64,000 nucleotides of DNA from Polyporus tsugae (taxonomy: Eukaryota; Basidiomycota; Agaricomycetes; Polyporales; Polyporaceae). Below, in pieces: positions 23,869-34,912 of the stretch (position 1 is its first letter; each line of letters begins with the position of its first letter). The stretch is from positions 2,046,001 through 2,110,000 of the forward strand of contig JAHRBS010000001.1 in assembly GCA_024305745.1 (NCBI GenBank), given 5' to 3'. A program made the position numbers and the translations under genes. Below the pieces are notes generated by a model. That model searched no databases. It was not told where the DNA came from and saw only the letters and a program-made list of their open reading frames with translations.

Positions 23869-24897
23869 ATGGCCTCTGATTGGGAAAAATACGGGTTTGC
23901 CCCGGTTGCTCGTGACCCCGAAGTCCTTTTCAAGGACCATCCAACCGCTTCGGGCCCTAACCCCAAGCAGGACCTCTTCACCGTCGAGGACTTCCCGCTG
24001 CCCGTCACCCCTCTCGTCCAGGAGGTTCGCGCGTTCGCGCAGGTACGTCGACCAATCCACCGTTCGCTGTGGCCTCAGTCCTTGTGGCCGCATATACTAA
24101 CGGGCCGGTACAGAAAGAGCTGGATGAACAGACGTTCAATCACAGTAACCGTGTCTTCGTCTATGGGTCCGCATTGGTGAAAACCCACTTCCCGGAGTGG
24201 AAGTTCAACGAGAACGCGACTGCGGTGGAAACGTACGCGCTTTCTTGCCTCCTGCACGATATCGGCACGGCGGAGAAGTTCCTCGCAACGACGCACATGT
24301 CGTTCGAGTTCAAGGGCGCGATTGTTGCGCGCGACCTCATTCTCGGACTGGGAGGCCCCGAACCCGAGGCGGATAGTGTGTGCGACGCTATCATCAGGCA
24401 CCAAGACATCTTTGTCAAGGGGTGCGAGGATCATCTGTGGCCTTGTCAATAAACGAGCTGAGTTGAGGCGTCATGTGGCAGGGGGAACATCACCATGGTC
24501 GGCCAAATCCTGCAGCTCTCCACGATCCTAGGTGTGTATACGTGCCCTTTTGCCCCATTGATTTAGAAACTCATCAGCGCGATGAACAGACAACGTCGGA
24601 CTGTGAGTGACGCACCTTAGCTCAAAACAATTGCACGCTGACGATGACTCTGACCCCATGCAATGGCATTGCATTAGTCGTGCGAACCTCATTCATCCAC
24701 GGCTGATCGAGACGACGACCGCGAAGTTCCTGCGCAAGGGCTGGTCCGAGCACTTCGCGCGGGTCATCGAGAAGGAGCTCGTGCTGAAGCCGTGGTGCCA
24801 CTCAAGCACGTTTGAGGTGCCGAACTGGAAGGAGGGAGTGCGGAGCAATTTTGCAACGGATGTGCGGGGGAACGAAACGATGCGTCCATTCGAGTGA
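23869..24897 (+). CDS. HD-domain hydrolase, cyanamide hydratase-like (Ddi2-type)
   Basis: Predicted metal-dependent HD-superfamily enzyme; the fungal cyanamide hydratase family converts cyanamide to urea. About 250 residues, the usual size. Start MASDWEKYGFAPVARDPEVL. Metal ligands are visible as TFNHSNRVFVYG (first His), ALSCLLHDIGTAEKF (the HD pair) and DAIIRHQDIFVKG (His/Asp). The end is KEGVRSNFATDVRGNETMRP then FE-stop (24895-24897). Introns joined by frame: FAQ|gtacgt...acag|KELDEQ; VKG|gtgcga...gcag|GNITMVGQILQLSTIL; one giving LDNVGL; and one ending before RANLIHPRLIETTT. The real substrate in this fungus is unknown; many relatives were named only by similarity. It is the one intact enzyme gene in the accessory island between the deaminase and the second DUF6533 gene. 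Confidence 0.85.
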
Positions 24898-25652
24898 AGC
24901 ACCGTAGGTTTCAAGTTGTAGCATACAAAGGGAATCCAAGTTGTACTTACTGCACCGTATGAGCATCACGGATTCGGCGGCGAAGTTGTAAGAGTAGCCG
25001 TTAATTCGGGTCATTATAGGGGACTATAAGCCCGGATTAGAATACAATAAGGTGATAGTCAATAGTAAGAGTAATGGAATTATCCTGGTGATGGCAACGT
25101 CAATCAATAGTTGCGCGCTCCACAGCCTTGTTGGAATCCACTTCCAACGTCCTCCCAATCCCCTTGCAACTCGATGCAATTCCCTCCTGCCCTTAGTCTC
25201 CGTTGCTGACCTTTATCAGGACGAAACGATGATAGTCGATCGTTTCTGATAAAGGTCTGCTCCCCCACACGTCGATTACTGTACCCCCCTTTCAACGCTT
25301 GGGTCCCCATCTGCGCGCTAAAATGCTCGCGAGCCAATGAAATTTTAGTTGCCGTCATTTGTATTACGATGCGCTGTCATGCAATATTACGAGACTGCCC
25401 AGTACATCGTGTCGAAGTTAAGCAAGGGTGGCAATACGTACGTTTCTCTATGGACACTCAGTACTCGGCCGAAGACACAGAATGGTCAACACTTCTCTCA
25501 ATACACAACATGTCCACTACCCCATCCCAGTCCACCCAGGAATCTACCATGTCACCCTTCGTGCAACCCCCGACCACTCCGAGGCCCTACCGTTATGAGG
25601 CCATCACTGAAATGAGTGCATTCGCAACACCCTCCCGCCATCCAAACATACA
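24898..25652. other. AT-richer intergenic DNA with a hairpin and a 5S-like word
   Basis: About 750 nt. An imperfect inverted repeat at 25208-25257 is listed separately. Around 25410-25430 the word GAAGTTAAGCAAGGGTGGC resembles the internal control region of 5S rRNA, but the rest of a 5S gene is not recognisable. A plus-strand frame MSTTPSQSTQESTMSPFVQP starting near 25510 is Ser/Thr/Pro-rich and unassigned. Confidence 0.3.
25208..25257. repeat. Imperfect inverted repeat (hairpin)
   Basis: GACCTTTATCAG at 25208-25219 is the exact complement of CTGATAAAGGTC at 25246-25257. AAACGAT at 25224-25230 pairs with ATCGTTT at 25239-25245. This gives a 12-bp plus 7-bp stem with a 4-nt bulge on one side and an 8-nt loop. 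It could be a cruciform, a remnant of a small inverted-repeat transposon or an RNA hairpin. No flanking target duplication was found. Confidence 0.6.
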
Positions 25653-26172
25653 TCAAGAAAATCTATTGGGTACCCTGCGTATCCCATCCCTCCTCGCCCG
25701 CTCCACGCTCCCAGCATTGATGACAAGAGCGTTCACGCCGGCCTTCTCAAATACCAGGGCCTGTAATGTGATGCTCATGTCAGTATGCATGCGCGACCCA
25801 ACCTGGCGCGCGACGAATGCTCACCTGCTCCTCCTCCAGTCCATTGGTCGGATAAACAATCACAATGCAAGGGTCCTTGGGAACAGGCTTGTATGGGGGC
25901 TGACAGAGCGATGGATTCACAGAAAGCTCCAGAAGCACGAGAATGTAGAACAAGTAGAAGCCGGTCTTCCCAGACCCAGTAGCGAGAACCGCGACAAGAT
26001 CAGTGCCGTCAAGCAGCCGGCTGACCCCGTCGAGCTGATAGTCATGAGGAATGAATGGTATGTGCTTGCAGATGATAGTTTTCAAGAGTGCGTGACCAGA
26101 GGGAGTGTTAAACGTGTACCGCGACCGAGGGACAACCGAGGTCATGCTCCAGTCGGAGCGCGAAGACGACAA
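25653..26172 (-). pseudogene. Truncated DEAD/DEAH-type helicase fragment
   Basis: The first exon reads HIPFIPHDYQLDGVSRLLDG, then LVAVLATGSGKTGFYLFYIL, a perfect Walker A/motif I (ATGSGKT), and KDPCIVIVYPTNGLEEEQ, which corresponds to motif Ia. After gtgagc...acag a second exon continues ALVFEKAGVNALVINAGSVE and stops at 25653-25655 after RRVPNRFS. The DEAH box, motif III and the whole second RecA lobe are missing, so it cannot be a working helicase. The layout (KxIPFxPHDYQLDG...) resembles the RecQ-like helicase families expanded in mushroom genomes. Most likely a 3'-truncated copy. A functional short protein seems unlikely but the remaining frame is clean, suggesting recent loss. Confidence 0.65.
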
Positions 26173-26396
26173 CGACAGACACGGTGCTGTTGATTATGCG
26201 AGACGTGTTATTTGGCTTTGTTTACGCGTAGACACATGGGAAAATCAGCATGTGACACGGGAATTCCCGAACGTTGAAAGGGGGGTAAACGGTTTGGAGG
26301 GATCAAGACTATCCTGCCCTTGCGACTGCTTCGAACAATTATCTTGGGCGAGCGCCTCCATTCGACTTTTGGTCGTTACCGGATAGCGACTGTCCC

Positions 26397-26412
26397 GGTA
26401 CTGTACAGTACC
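26397..26412. repeat. Perfect 16-bp palindrome
   Basis: GGTACTGTACAGTACC is identical to its own reverse complement. It sits 11 nt after one copy of the direct repeat GTTACCGGATAG (26375-26386; second copy 26722-26733). This arrangement could mark a small mobile element or a dimeric protein binding site. Confidence 0.6.
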
Positions 26413-26567
26413 ACGTCGGAGCTTTAATCAAAGTGAGTGCCCTTGGTCACACTCGTCTCTCTCTCGTCCAAGTCCTCGGTCTCTCCCCCATATACCACAC
26501 ACAAGACCACACTAACATATTTGCTTCTACAGGGATCTGGGCGTCCATCTCAAGCCTCTCATCTGTG

Positions 26568-26720
26568 GGCTCTCCCGCGTCATCTGGCTCTCCCGCGTCG
26601 TCTGGCTCTCCCACATCGTCTGGCTCTCTTGCTCGCGCTCTTCGAAGCCAGGGTCTGCCATCGCTACTACTGTCCTGGGCTGGGTCTCTACTGCGCTGTA
26701 CTCGTGCTCGTGCTCGTGCT
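26568..26720 (+). repeat. 18-bp tandem repeat followed by hexamer repeat
   Basis: Three consecutive 18-nt units (26568-26585, 26586-26603, 26604-26621) of the type GGCTCTCCCGCGTCRTCT, plus the start of a fourth. In one plus frame they would read GSPASS repeats. About 75 nt further on, CTCGTG is repeated about four times (about 26698-26720). The repeats are multiples of three nt, so they may come from a former coding sequence, but no gene was recognised around them. Confidence 0.6.
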
Positions 26721-28367
26721 TGTTACCGGATAGTAGGATACCTCTTGGCTCTTCGCTCCTGGGCCGGGATCAGTTCATCCAGCCACACTGGCTACCGCTG
26801 TCGTGTAGTCACCCCTGAGGTAAGTTCGTTCATATCTTTGTCACAGGAACCTTTGCTCTCGCCCCCATTGTTGATGTGCCGTTGGCGGGCGTGTCATCTT
26901 GTACATCAGTAAGTCACAAGTGTTGCCTTCTCGCTATATGTATATGCGTATATTGTCTATGTATCATACTGTAGCTCGAATAAACATCAGGCTTTTTTCT
27001 CATCATCCATGAGTGTGACGTTGCAACCGGAGTGAGCCAGCAAAACCTGTATTGACGTTGTACGGCTGGGTAAACTGCGATAGCTTGAAACGTGTACAAT
27101 CATTGCATCAATTTTGTCACATTGGAAGGGCGTTGCAATGCACTTGGAAGCCTCCCAGTGCCAGAATAGTGCCATTCTAATGGATTGCGAAGTCACAATC
27201 ATTACACTCATCAAAATCTGATTATAGCGCCTTCTAATGTCATAACAATTAGATAAAAATTCCGGGCTAAATCAGTGATGAGTCTGCATGCCGTTGGCTG
27301 CGCGTCTGGAAACCCCGGCCCGGCCGTTCCGATATCGACGAGCATCCGAAGGTCGTCATCTCGAAAGCCTTCAGGAGCACATCTCGCTTAACAGTGACGC
27401 TTTGACAAACGGCCTCGTTGTGCCAAAGTAACAACGTTGATACACCACGCAGGCGACCGCCTCTGGTCGTGCTAAGGGCCGATTGCGACGCTGGGACATC
27501 ATCGGACAACATCTTCAAGCCGCTACTTCCCTCAACAGGTCTCACGGGTCCTTGAATCCTTGAATAACAATTCGATCGAGGAATCAAAACACAAAGCTGG
27601 TCGCGATGACGCTGGAAGAGACATGATATGAGATGGGTTACATGTACGTTCTCCAACGCTTCCGAGTCGCCTGTTGCCATGCGGAGTGCTATGTGGCAAT
27701 CCCGTAGTACCCGTACGGCCTTGTACCGTAGCAGAGGTACGCTGTCGCAGGATGCCGGACACGATCGCTCCGCCCAACATTGAGTCACGTCCTCCGCGGC
27801 CTAACCCCCGATACATTGGTGGCCGTTTTTAGGTCTTGTCGCTGTATCCATCGGGTCGGATAGAAGTGACCTGATTCATTGCACAGAACTGGTGCGCCGT
27901 ATCCATGTCTAAGAACAATGGACGTTTCTGTGCTTCCTCAGCGTGGCTCGATACTTACATTGAACAGGGTTTTCGACAGTGCGACGAACAACTTCTGACT
28001 AAAGCTCGAAGTGTCATTGCACCCGCGCCTCATCCTGCGGCGCAGGATCCGTCTTCTTTTCGCATTCATGTCAAATGAAAGCAACAGGCCGATTCTAACC
28101 TTAGCCAGTGCTGGGCATGCCACATTTTGGGTCAGGATACTCGCATGTTTGGCGTAGAGCTCTAGACTACAGGTCATGATCATCAACTAACTTACCACCC
28201 TCGTATGTAGGACATTGCTTGACCGTCGCCCCGTTCTCACAGAAGAAACATCTTCTCTTCGAGAATCAGGAGCATAAGCGCGTGTTACGGTGCCTGCCCT
28301 CCGGCGGAAGCATGTTGGTTGGATAGGGTTGGATGCTACTGCGGACTTCGTCGCTCCCTCATGTAAG

Positions 28368-28375
28368 TATATAAA
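28368..28375 (+). promoter_or_regulatory. TATA-like element of the DUF6533 gene
   Basis: TATATAAA lies about 79 nt upstream of the ATG at 28454, a normal distance for a fungal TATA-containing promoter. Function inferred from position only. Confidence 0.45.
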
Positions 28376-28453
28376 CCTCCCAAGACCCAACTCGAGTCGC
28401 TACAGTACCCCTGAGTCACGAGAGGCAACTGTGCGGTGACTGGACTACACCTC

Positions 28454-30172
28454 ATGGATCCTCATTCCACTCGCAATGCCACATCTTTCATAACCTTTCA
28501 AACCGGCTTGTCAGTCATTCTTTGGTGCAAGGATTGCCTTCGCCAGCTAACAACTCAATCCCACAGAACGACAGACAACTATTGCTCTATATCGGCGTTA
28601 GGTATGTTCTTCACTAGCCCATTAAGACACCACACACCCTAACGTTCCTCCCTTAGCATTGCTCGTGTACGAATACATCATTCTACTTGACAAGGAGGTC
28701 GACCTGTTCTGGAACCGCAAGGTTGCCGGAGCGTCTGCCCTATTCTTGCTTAATAGATATCTCCCTATCGTGGCCTACATCATACGGCCTAGTACAATGA
28801 TTCAAATGTCGTGCTTGGTGGGTGGCAATCGTTTACACGATGGCTGACATTCGCTCACCATCCTCTTGCAGAGGTGCGTTGGACAAGCAGTATGGGAGTT
28901 ATGCATTTCTTACGGGCTCTGAAGCAACTCCATCATGCAACTCATGTCGCAAACACTGGCTTTCTTGCAATATATTCCATGGGCAGGTACGCTGTTCACT
29001 TTGCCTTCGTTCACTAAGCTGTTCAACGACACCTATGCCCGGGCCTGTTATCTAGCTTTCTCCGCTCTACGCGCATTCGCCTTGTGCGAACCACCGTACA
29101 ACTGGCCCATAGCAGCCCTGGTCTTTATGCTATCATCTGTGTCGATTGTGACCAACTTCGTTTGTGCATGTTCTTTGATCAGAGCTTGCCAATGTCAGCT
29201 AATGACGTACTATAGACCAGGTTTTATTGGATTGTTCCTGTTCCTGCGAACCCAGTGTTCGGTGGGAGTTACTGCATCCTGTATGAGGTTCACCCTCCTG
29301 TCTACATTGAAGTGTAGTGAGTCTCCTTCATTCCGAGTACCCCGCTTCCCCTTGCTAATGTGTCGAAGTTGTGAGGTCTTCTATATTTGTAGTCCTCGGC
29401 CTGCCGGAGTTTGCTTACCTGCATCCCTTCCGTTTAGTCAGTCTTGCCGCTCGGGCGTGCCTCATTGCCGCTGACTTCATCGTCCTCTGCGTGACTTGGC
29501 GAGCCACATCCTATAAATTCCCCCGACTCGTTCGCAATAGCATCCGTGGAGTAGGAACCAAGAAGGATACATTCGCCAATATTATTTTTCGCGATGGTGA
29601 GTATTCAAATCCTGCTCGATTTGCAAATGGGTGATCAACTGTTTTTGACACACAGGCGTGATCTACTTTATGTGAGAATTGGCCAAGTCTGTTGGCCAAC
29701 GCACGACCATGCTCACCATTTTACAGTGTTCTGCTCATCATGAACGTCATCTACTTGACCCTTACTATGTTCCCAGTGAGTGGCCCCAATCGAACTCACA
29801 AAATGCCTTTCGCACACCGCGCTGCCATTAGGCCCAAGTGGACCCTCTGACGCAAGTGAGCTACGTGGTCGAATTCTACGAACCGTACGTTGCGTGCCGA
29901 ATGGCAACGGCTCCTGTCGAACCACTTTCTGACTGACCTGAGACCATTGCAGTCTCACGGCGGTGCTTACATCAAGATTCCTTCTGGATCTACACGAAGT
30001 GAATCGCCAGTTGGGAAATTCCCAGTCGGCGGCGGCGGCGCTCAGCTCAGCCCCTCTTGGGCACAGCGTCGTTTTTGCGGATAGGGCGGTTGGCAGTGGG
30101 TGGTCCTTCGATTCCTCATTCTCGACGGCGCAGGAGGACGTTGGCACCACGACCGGCTCAACACAACTCTAA
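28454..30172 (+). CDS. DUF6533 family seven-TM protein
   Basis: Multi-exon, receptor-like membrane protein specific to mushroom-forming fungi; no biochemical function is established for the family. Start MDPHSTRNATSFITFQTGL. After an inferred intron (gtcagt...ccacag) the DUF6533 domain follows: TTDNYCSISAL, LLVYEYIILLDKEVDLFWNR, KVAGASALFLLNRYLPIVAY. Later hydrophobic segments are FSALRAFALCEPPYNWPIAA, LVFMLSSVSIVTNFVC, and VIYFIVLLIMNVIYLTLTM (joined exons). The cytosolic tail is PLTQVSYVVEFYEPLTAVLT, SRFLLDLHEVNRQLGNSQSA and ends TTTGSTQL-stop (30170-30172). No stop or frameshift breaks it once about eight introns are removed. Length about 350 residues, typical. A TATA-like box precedes it. 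A remnant of a second copy lies 5 kb upstream. Confidence 0.8.
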
Positions 30173-30371
30173 AGATCAAAGCGAGAACGTCGCAGCGGAG
30201 TTGGTATCAAGGAGTGGTGTGCAGGCTGTTACCCGACGATGTTTGCAACTGTTTCATGCCAGCGGGTGGTCTTGCCTAGGGGATGTCGATGAAGCGGATG
30301 AGTCGACATGTGCATCAGGGATGCCGATTTCTTCTATTTATGTGTTTTTGTAGCGTAAACTTGGATCTGTA

Positions 30372-30692
30372 CTATTCTTGACCTATCCAGGACTCTGGTA
30401 GTGCATGAGACCGCTCAAAAAGACGAAAGGCCGCGCACCCTTCCATATTCTTCGCGAAAGTCCTCATGATCAGGTCTTTCAGAGCGCGCTTGAACTTGAA
30501 CCCGGGCTCGCCCTCCTCTTCCCACCGCTTCCTCGCCAACGCGAGGTACAGCTCGTCCACGACCTTGTCGAACCGCACATGCCCTTTCGGATTGCGCCAT
30601 TCGTTCTTCCAATCCGGCACGATGATCGCCATCAGCAGCTCGAGGGCGACCTCAGACTTCGTGCTCCCCGGCGCGCGCGGCCATCCGCGCAA
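30372..30692 (-). pseudogene. Unknown protein fragment
   Basis: A 106-codon frame on the minus strand with good protein character: EVALELLMAIIVPDWKNEWR, GHVRFDKVVDELYLALARKR, RALKDLIMRTFAKNMEGCAA. It starts in the middle of the sequence without a convincing 5' exon and ends ESWIGQE-stop. I do not recognise the family. Its abrupt left limit, next to the oxygenase stump on the other strand, suggests a truncated gene piece. It could instead be a small intact gene. Confidence 0.35.
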
Positions 30693-30799
30693 CCTTCTCG
30701 ACGTCCCCTACTAGGAACGGTGTGACAGCATGTGGGTGGTCATTTATGCCGAGGATGTTTTTTGAGCGGGTTCAGGCGTTTCACCTTAATCTTGGTGAG

Positions 30800-31219
30800 C
30801 AGTTCCTTCGCGACCGTGGCCGTTGCATAGGTCACGGTGGACGGCATGTCGGCAAGCAACCTCCATCGCGTCGTGTAAGTCCTGTTTCTCCCTGCGCGAT
30901 TCCAGCTCACCGAGACTATTTCTCACACGCTCTCTCAGACCTCAGGCACCCGCCGGGCGAGCAAGCATACCTCACCCGCTGGTCTCTCGTCTTCTTCACC
31001 CGTCCCGGTAACTCCGTGCAGCTCCGCGCGCTCGCAGGGCAGAGCTCCATCGTGGCGGACGCAGTCGATCGGAAAGCCCCAGCGCACCTGCGCGAGATCT
31101 TCGAGTCCGGCCAGACATCCTTCGAGTGGTTCACACGGCAGGTCAAGAACATGCGCACGAATAACCAGAAGGTTCGTCATCGTGGAGTCCCGTACTCTAT
31201 CAACCGCAAGCAGGAGTAA
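30800..31219 (+). pseudogene. 2-oxoglutarate/Fe(II) dioxygenase, C-terminal stump
   Basis: VDGMSASNLHRV, joined over an intron with good borders (GT|gtaagt...ctcag|GCACCC), gives NLHRVVHPPGEQAYLTRWSL then VFFTRPGNSVQLRALAGQSS and FEWFTRQVKNMRTNNQK, ending INRKQE-stop. It carries the second iron-binding His (LHRVV) and the 2-oxoglutarate-binding R-x-S (TRWS) of the isopenicillin-N-synthase-like superfamily. The N-terminal DIOX_N domain and the HxD iron ligands are absent upstream, where the sequence instead joins an unrelated frame on the other strand. It cannot be an active oxygenase as it stands. Confidence 0.6.
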
Positions 31220-31632
31220 TGTGGGCTGGTTTACAGGGCGCGGATGTGTGACGGGCTGGCAGGGGCAGCCTCATGCCGCGTGAAGAGTCGGTAGAGATCA
31301 CCAGGAGTAAAAACTTCTGCGATTTACGTTTTCGAATGGTCAATATGGACCAGTCTCTCGTCGTCTGAACCGGGGTTGGATACGATGAACAGTTTTGATG
31401 GGCAATGTAGACGGGGGATTTCATCCCAGAGCTACCGTCTGAGATCAATGTAAATCTATCATACAGTACAGTACACAAGTCAATCCTGAATGCGTGCAAG
31501 CAGAGAGTGTGTGGGCGATATACAAACAACAACATATGTACCGATGATGGGAAACGTGAAAGAAGTCCGTGTCGTGACAGCGATGACAAAGGGTCGTAAC
31601 GATACCGGATGCAAAAGTCCGAAGGGCCACGC
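31220..31632. other. Convergent 3' region
   Basis: 413 nt between the oxygenase remnant and the stop of the BRI3-like gene. No coding signal was seen. Confidence 0.35.
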
Positions 31633-32346
31633 CTAGCACATGCCGTCTTGGAGAACGGCGCCGCAGCGGTTGCAGTAGACCTTTCGGTCGAGCAGGCAGA
31701 GCCCGATTCCCAGCGGGAACCAGACAATAGCAGCGATGATGCCTGTCGGAGTCATGTCAGAATGCCGCCCAACTGTCGTTCGACCGTGCCAGTCCCAGGG
31801 CAGCACCCGGCCACACATGACAGAAGAGCGCATGGGGGGTAGCCACCGCCCGAGAGCTGGAAGCAGAGTACTCACCGAGGAGGCCGAACTTGGAGGTGGT
31901 AACGTGCCCGCCCTGTTGTAGGCAGATCATCTGCGGGTGGTCTGGGGGGAGAAGGGAGGCGACGCGCTCGCCCGTCCTCGGGTCCACGTAGTTGTACACC
32001 ACCGTCGCGGGATGTCCGCCGGCGTGTCGAGGTGAGGGCCCTGCTGCGGGGTAGCCCGCGCCGGGACTAGGAAGACTGGGGACCTTCACATCCTTGGCAG
32101 GTGCTTGACCTTCTGGGATGAACGGGCCCGAGACTGACGAAGGGACGTGATGTGAGATGAAAGAGACAAGAGACAAGGAGTGAAGGGACGTACTATTGGG
32201 ACCGCCGTTCACCGCAACATCGTACGAAGGGGGCTGCTGCGCCTCCGAGTCGTCGTGGTTGGCCTGTGTAGGAGGATCCCGAATATGCGGTTTGAGAGTC
32301 AGCCACCCTCTCGCTGCAGCGCGGATGCCGACGAAGCACGCACCAT
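31633..32346 (-). CDS. Small BRI3/LITAF-like membrane protein
   Basis: About 145 residues. The only in-frame start I find is an ATG at 32346 followed directly by gtgcgt, so exon 1 would carry just the start codon. It joins ANHDDSEAQQPPSYDVAVNG after ctacacag. The middle is Pro/Gly-rich (PSLPSPGAGYPAAGPSPRHA) and then VVYNYVDPRTGERVASLLPP and PQMICLQQGGHVTTSKFGLL. The C-terminal exon is a hydrophobic stretch IIAAIVWFPLGIGLCLL followed by YCNRCGAVLQDGMC-stop. A PPxY-like PPSY motif plus a hydrophobic segment and terminal CxxC fits BRI3/LITAF-type late endosomal/lysosomal proteins, which anchor through a zinc-linked hydrophobic hairpin. Only one CxxC is obvious, so assignment stays approximate. 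It diverges from PRMT1 with a shared 610-nt upstream region. Confidence 0.68.
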
Positions 32347-32956
32347 GGTAGGATATGAGGGAGTTGGGTCAACGATCATGGCGGGGGAGCGGATGGACAG
32401 GGTATACTTAAGTAGCCTAGCAGGTATGGAGTCAGGGCGAGTGGGCCCAACAGCGGTTTTGTAATACTGGCTGTGGAGAGCACCGGCAAGACGTGGCACT
32501 GGATGTCCGCCACAGCTGAGTACTGCGGCGCGGTTTGCTGCGCCCCTTCCGAGGCGGTGTAGGTACTTCCACGTGTCCGCGTCTGACCAAGAGAGCGGGG
32601 CGTGACAGACACCGAGCGAGGGCGGGATGTGATCAAGCGTGACTTGACCCCGCCCGTGACTTCTCCCTCGGGACGTCCGAGATCTGAATCTTATCAGGAC
32701 GCGATCGAACAGGTCGATGATTTTTCTTTTGCTTTTTCTTTCCTCGTGCGGGCGCCTGTTGGCCATTATCGTTGAATTCTGCCCTTGTCCCTCTTCTTCT
32801 TCTCTCTCGCTGCGCCCTTCGTTAACTGGACTCTCGTTGTCCTGTCCCTCTACCGCGTCTCGCTCTCCTCTATATTCTACCACAACTGTGCCTCTAGCAT
32901 ATCGACAAGTGTAGCATACCCCAACATCTTCCTCCCTCAACCAAAACTCAACAACC
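32347..32956. promoter_or_regulatory. Divergent promoter between BRI3-like gene and PRMT1
   Basis: 610 nt between two start codons. The PRMT1-proximal part (about 32760-32900) is strongly pyrimidine-rich, as often seen just upstream of fungal start sites, and contains TCTATATTCT near 32868. A 227-codon antisense frame across the region is judged accidental. Confidence 0.5.

Positions 32957-34912
<1,956 letters not shown>

Larger units (their letters stand above)
26173..28453. other. Long gene-poor region with repeats
   Basis: 2.3 kb without a supported gene. It holds a 16-bp palindrome, a 12-bp direct repeat, an 18-bp tandem repeat and a CGTGCT-type hexamer repeat (separate entries). An uninterrupted 173-codon minus-strand frame at 27267-27788 has no recognisable motif and is about what chance would give in 64 kb. 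Confidence 0.35.

Noticed and set aside
27267..27788. 173-codon minus-strand frame
   Set aside because: Roughly one frame of this length is expected by chance in 64 kb at this GC content. No motif or hydrophobic pattern was recognised.
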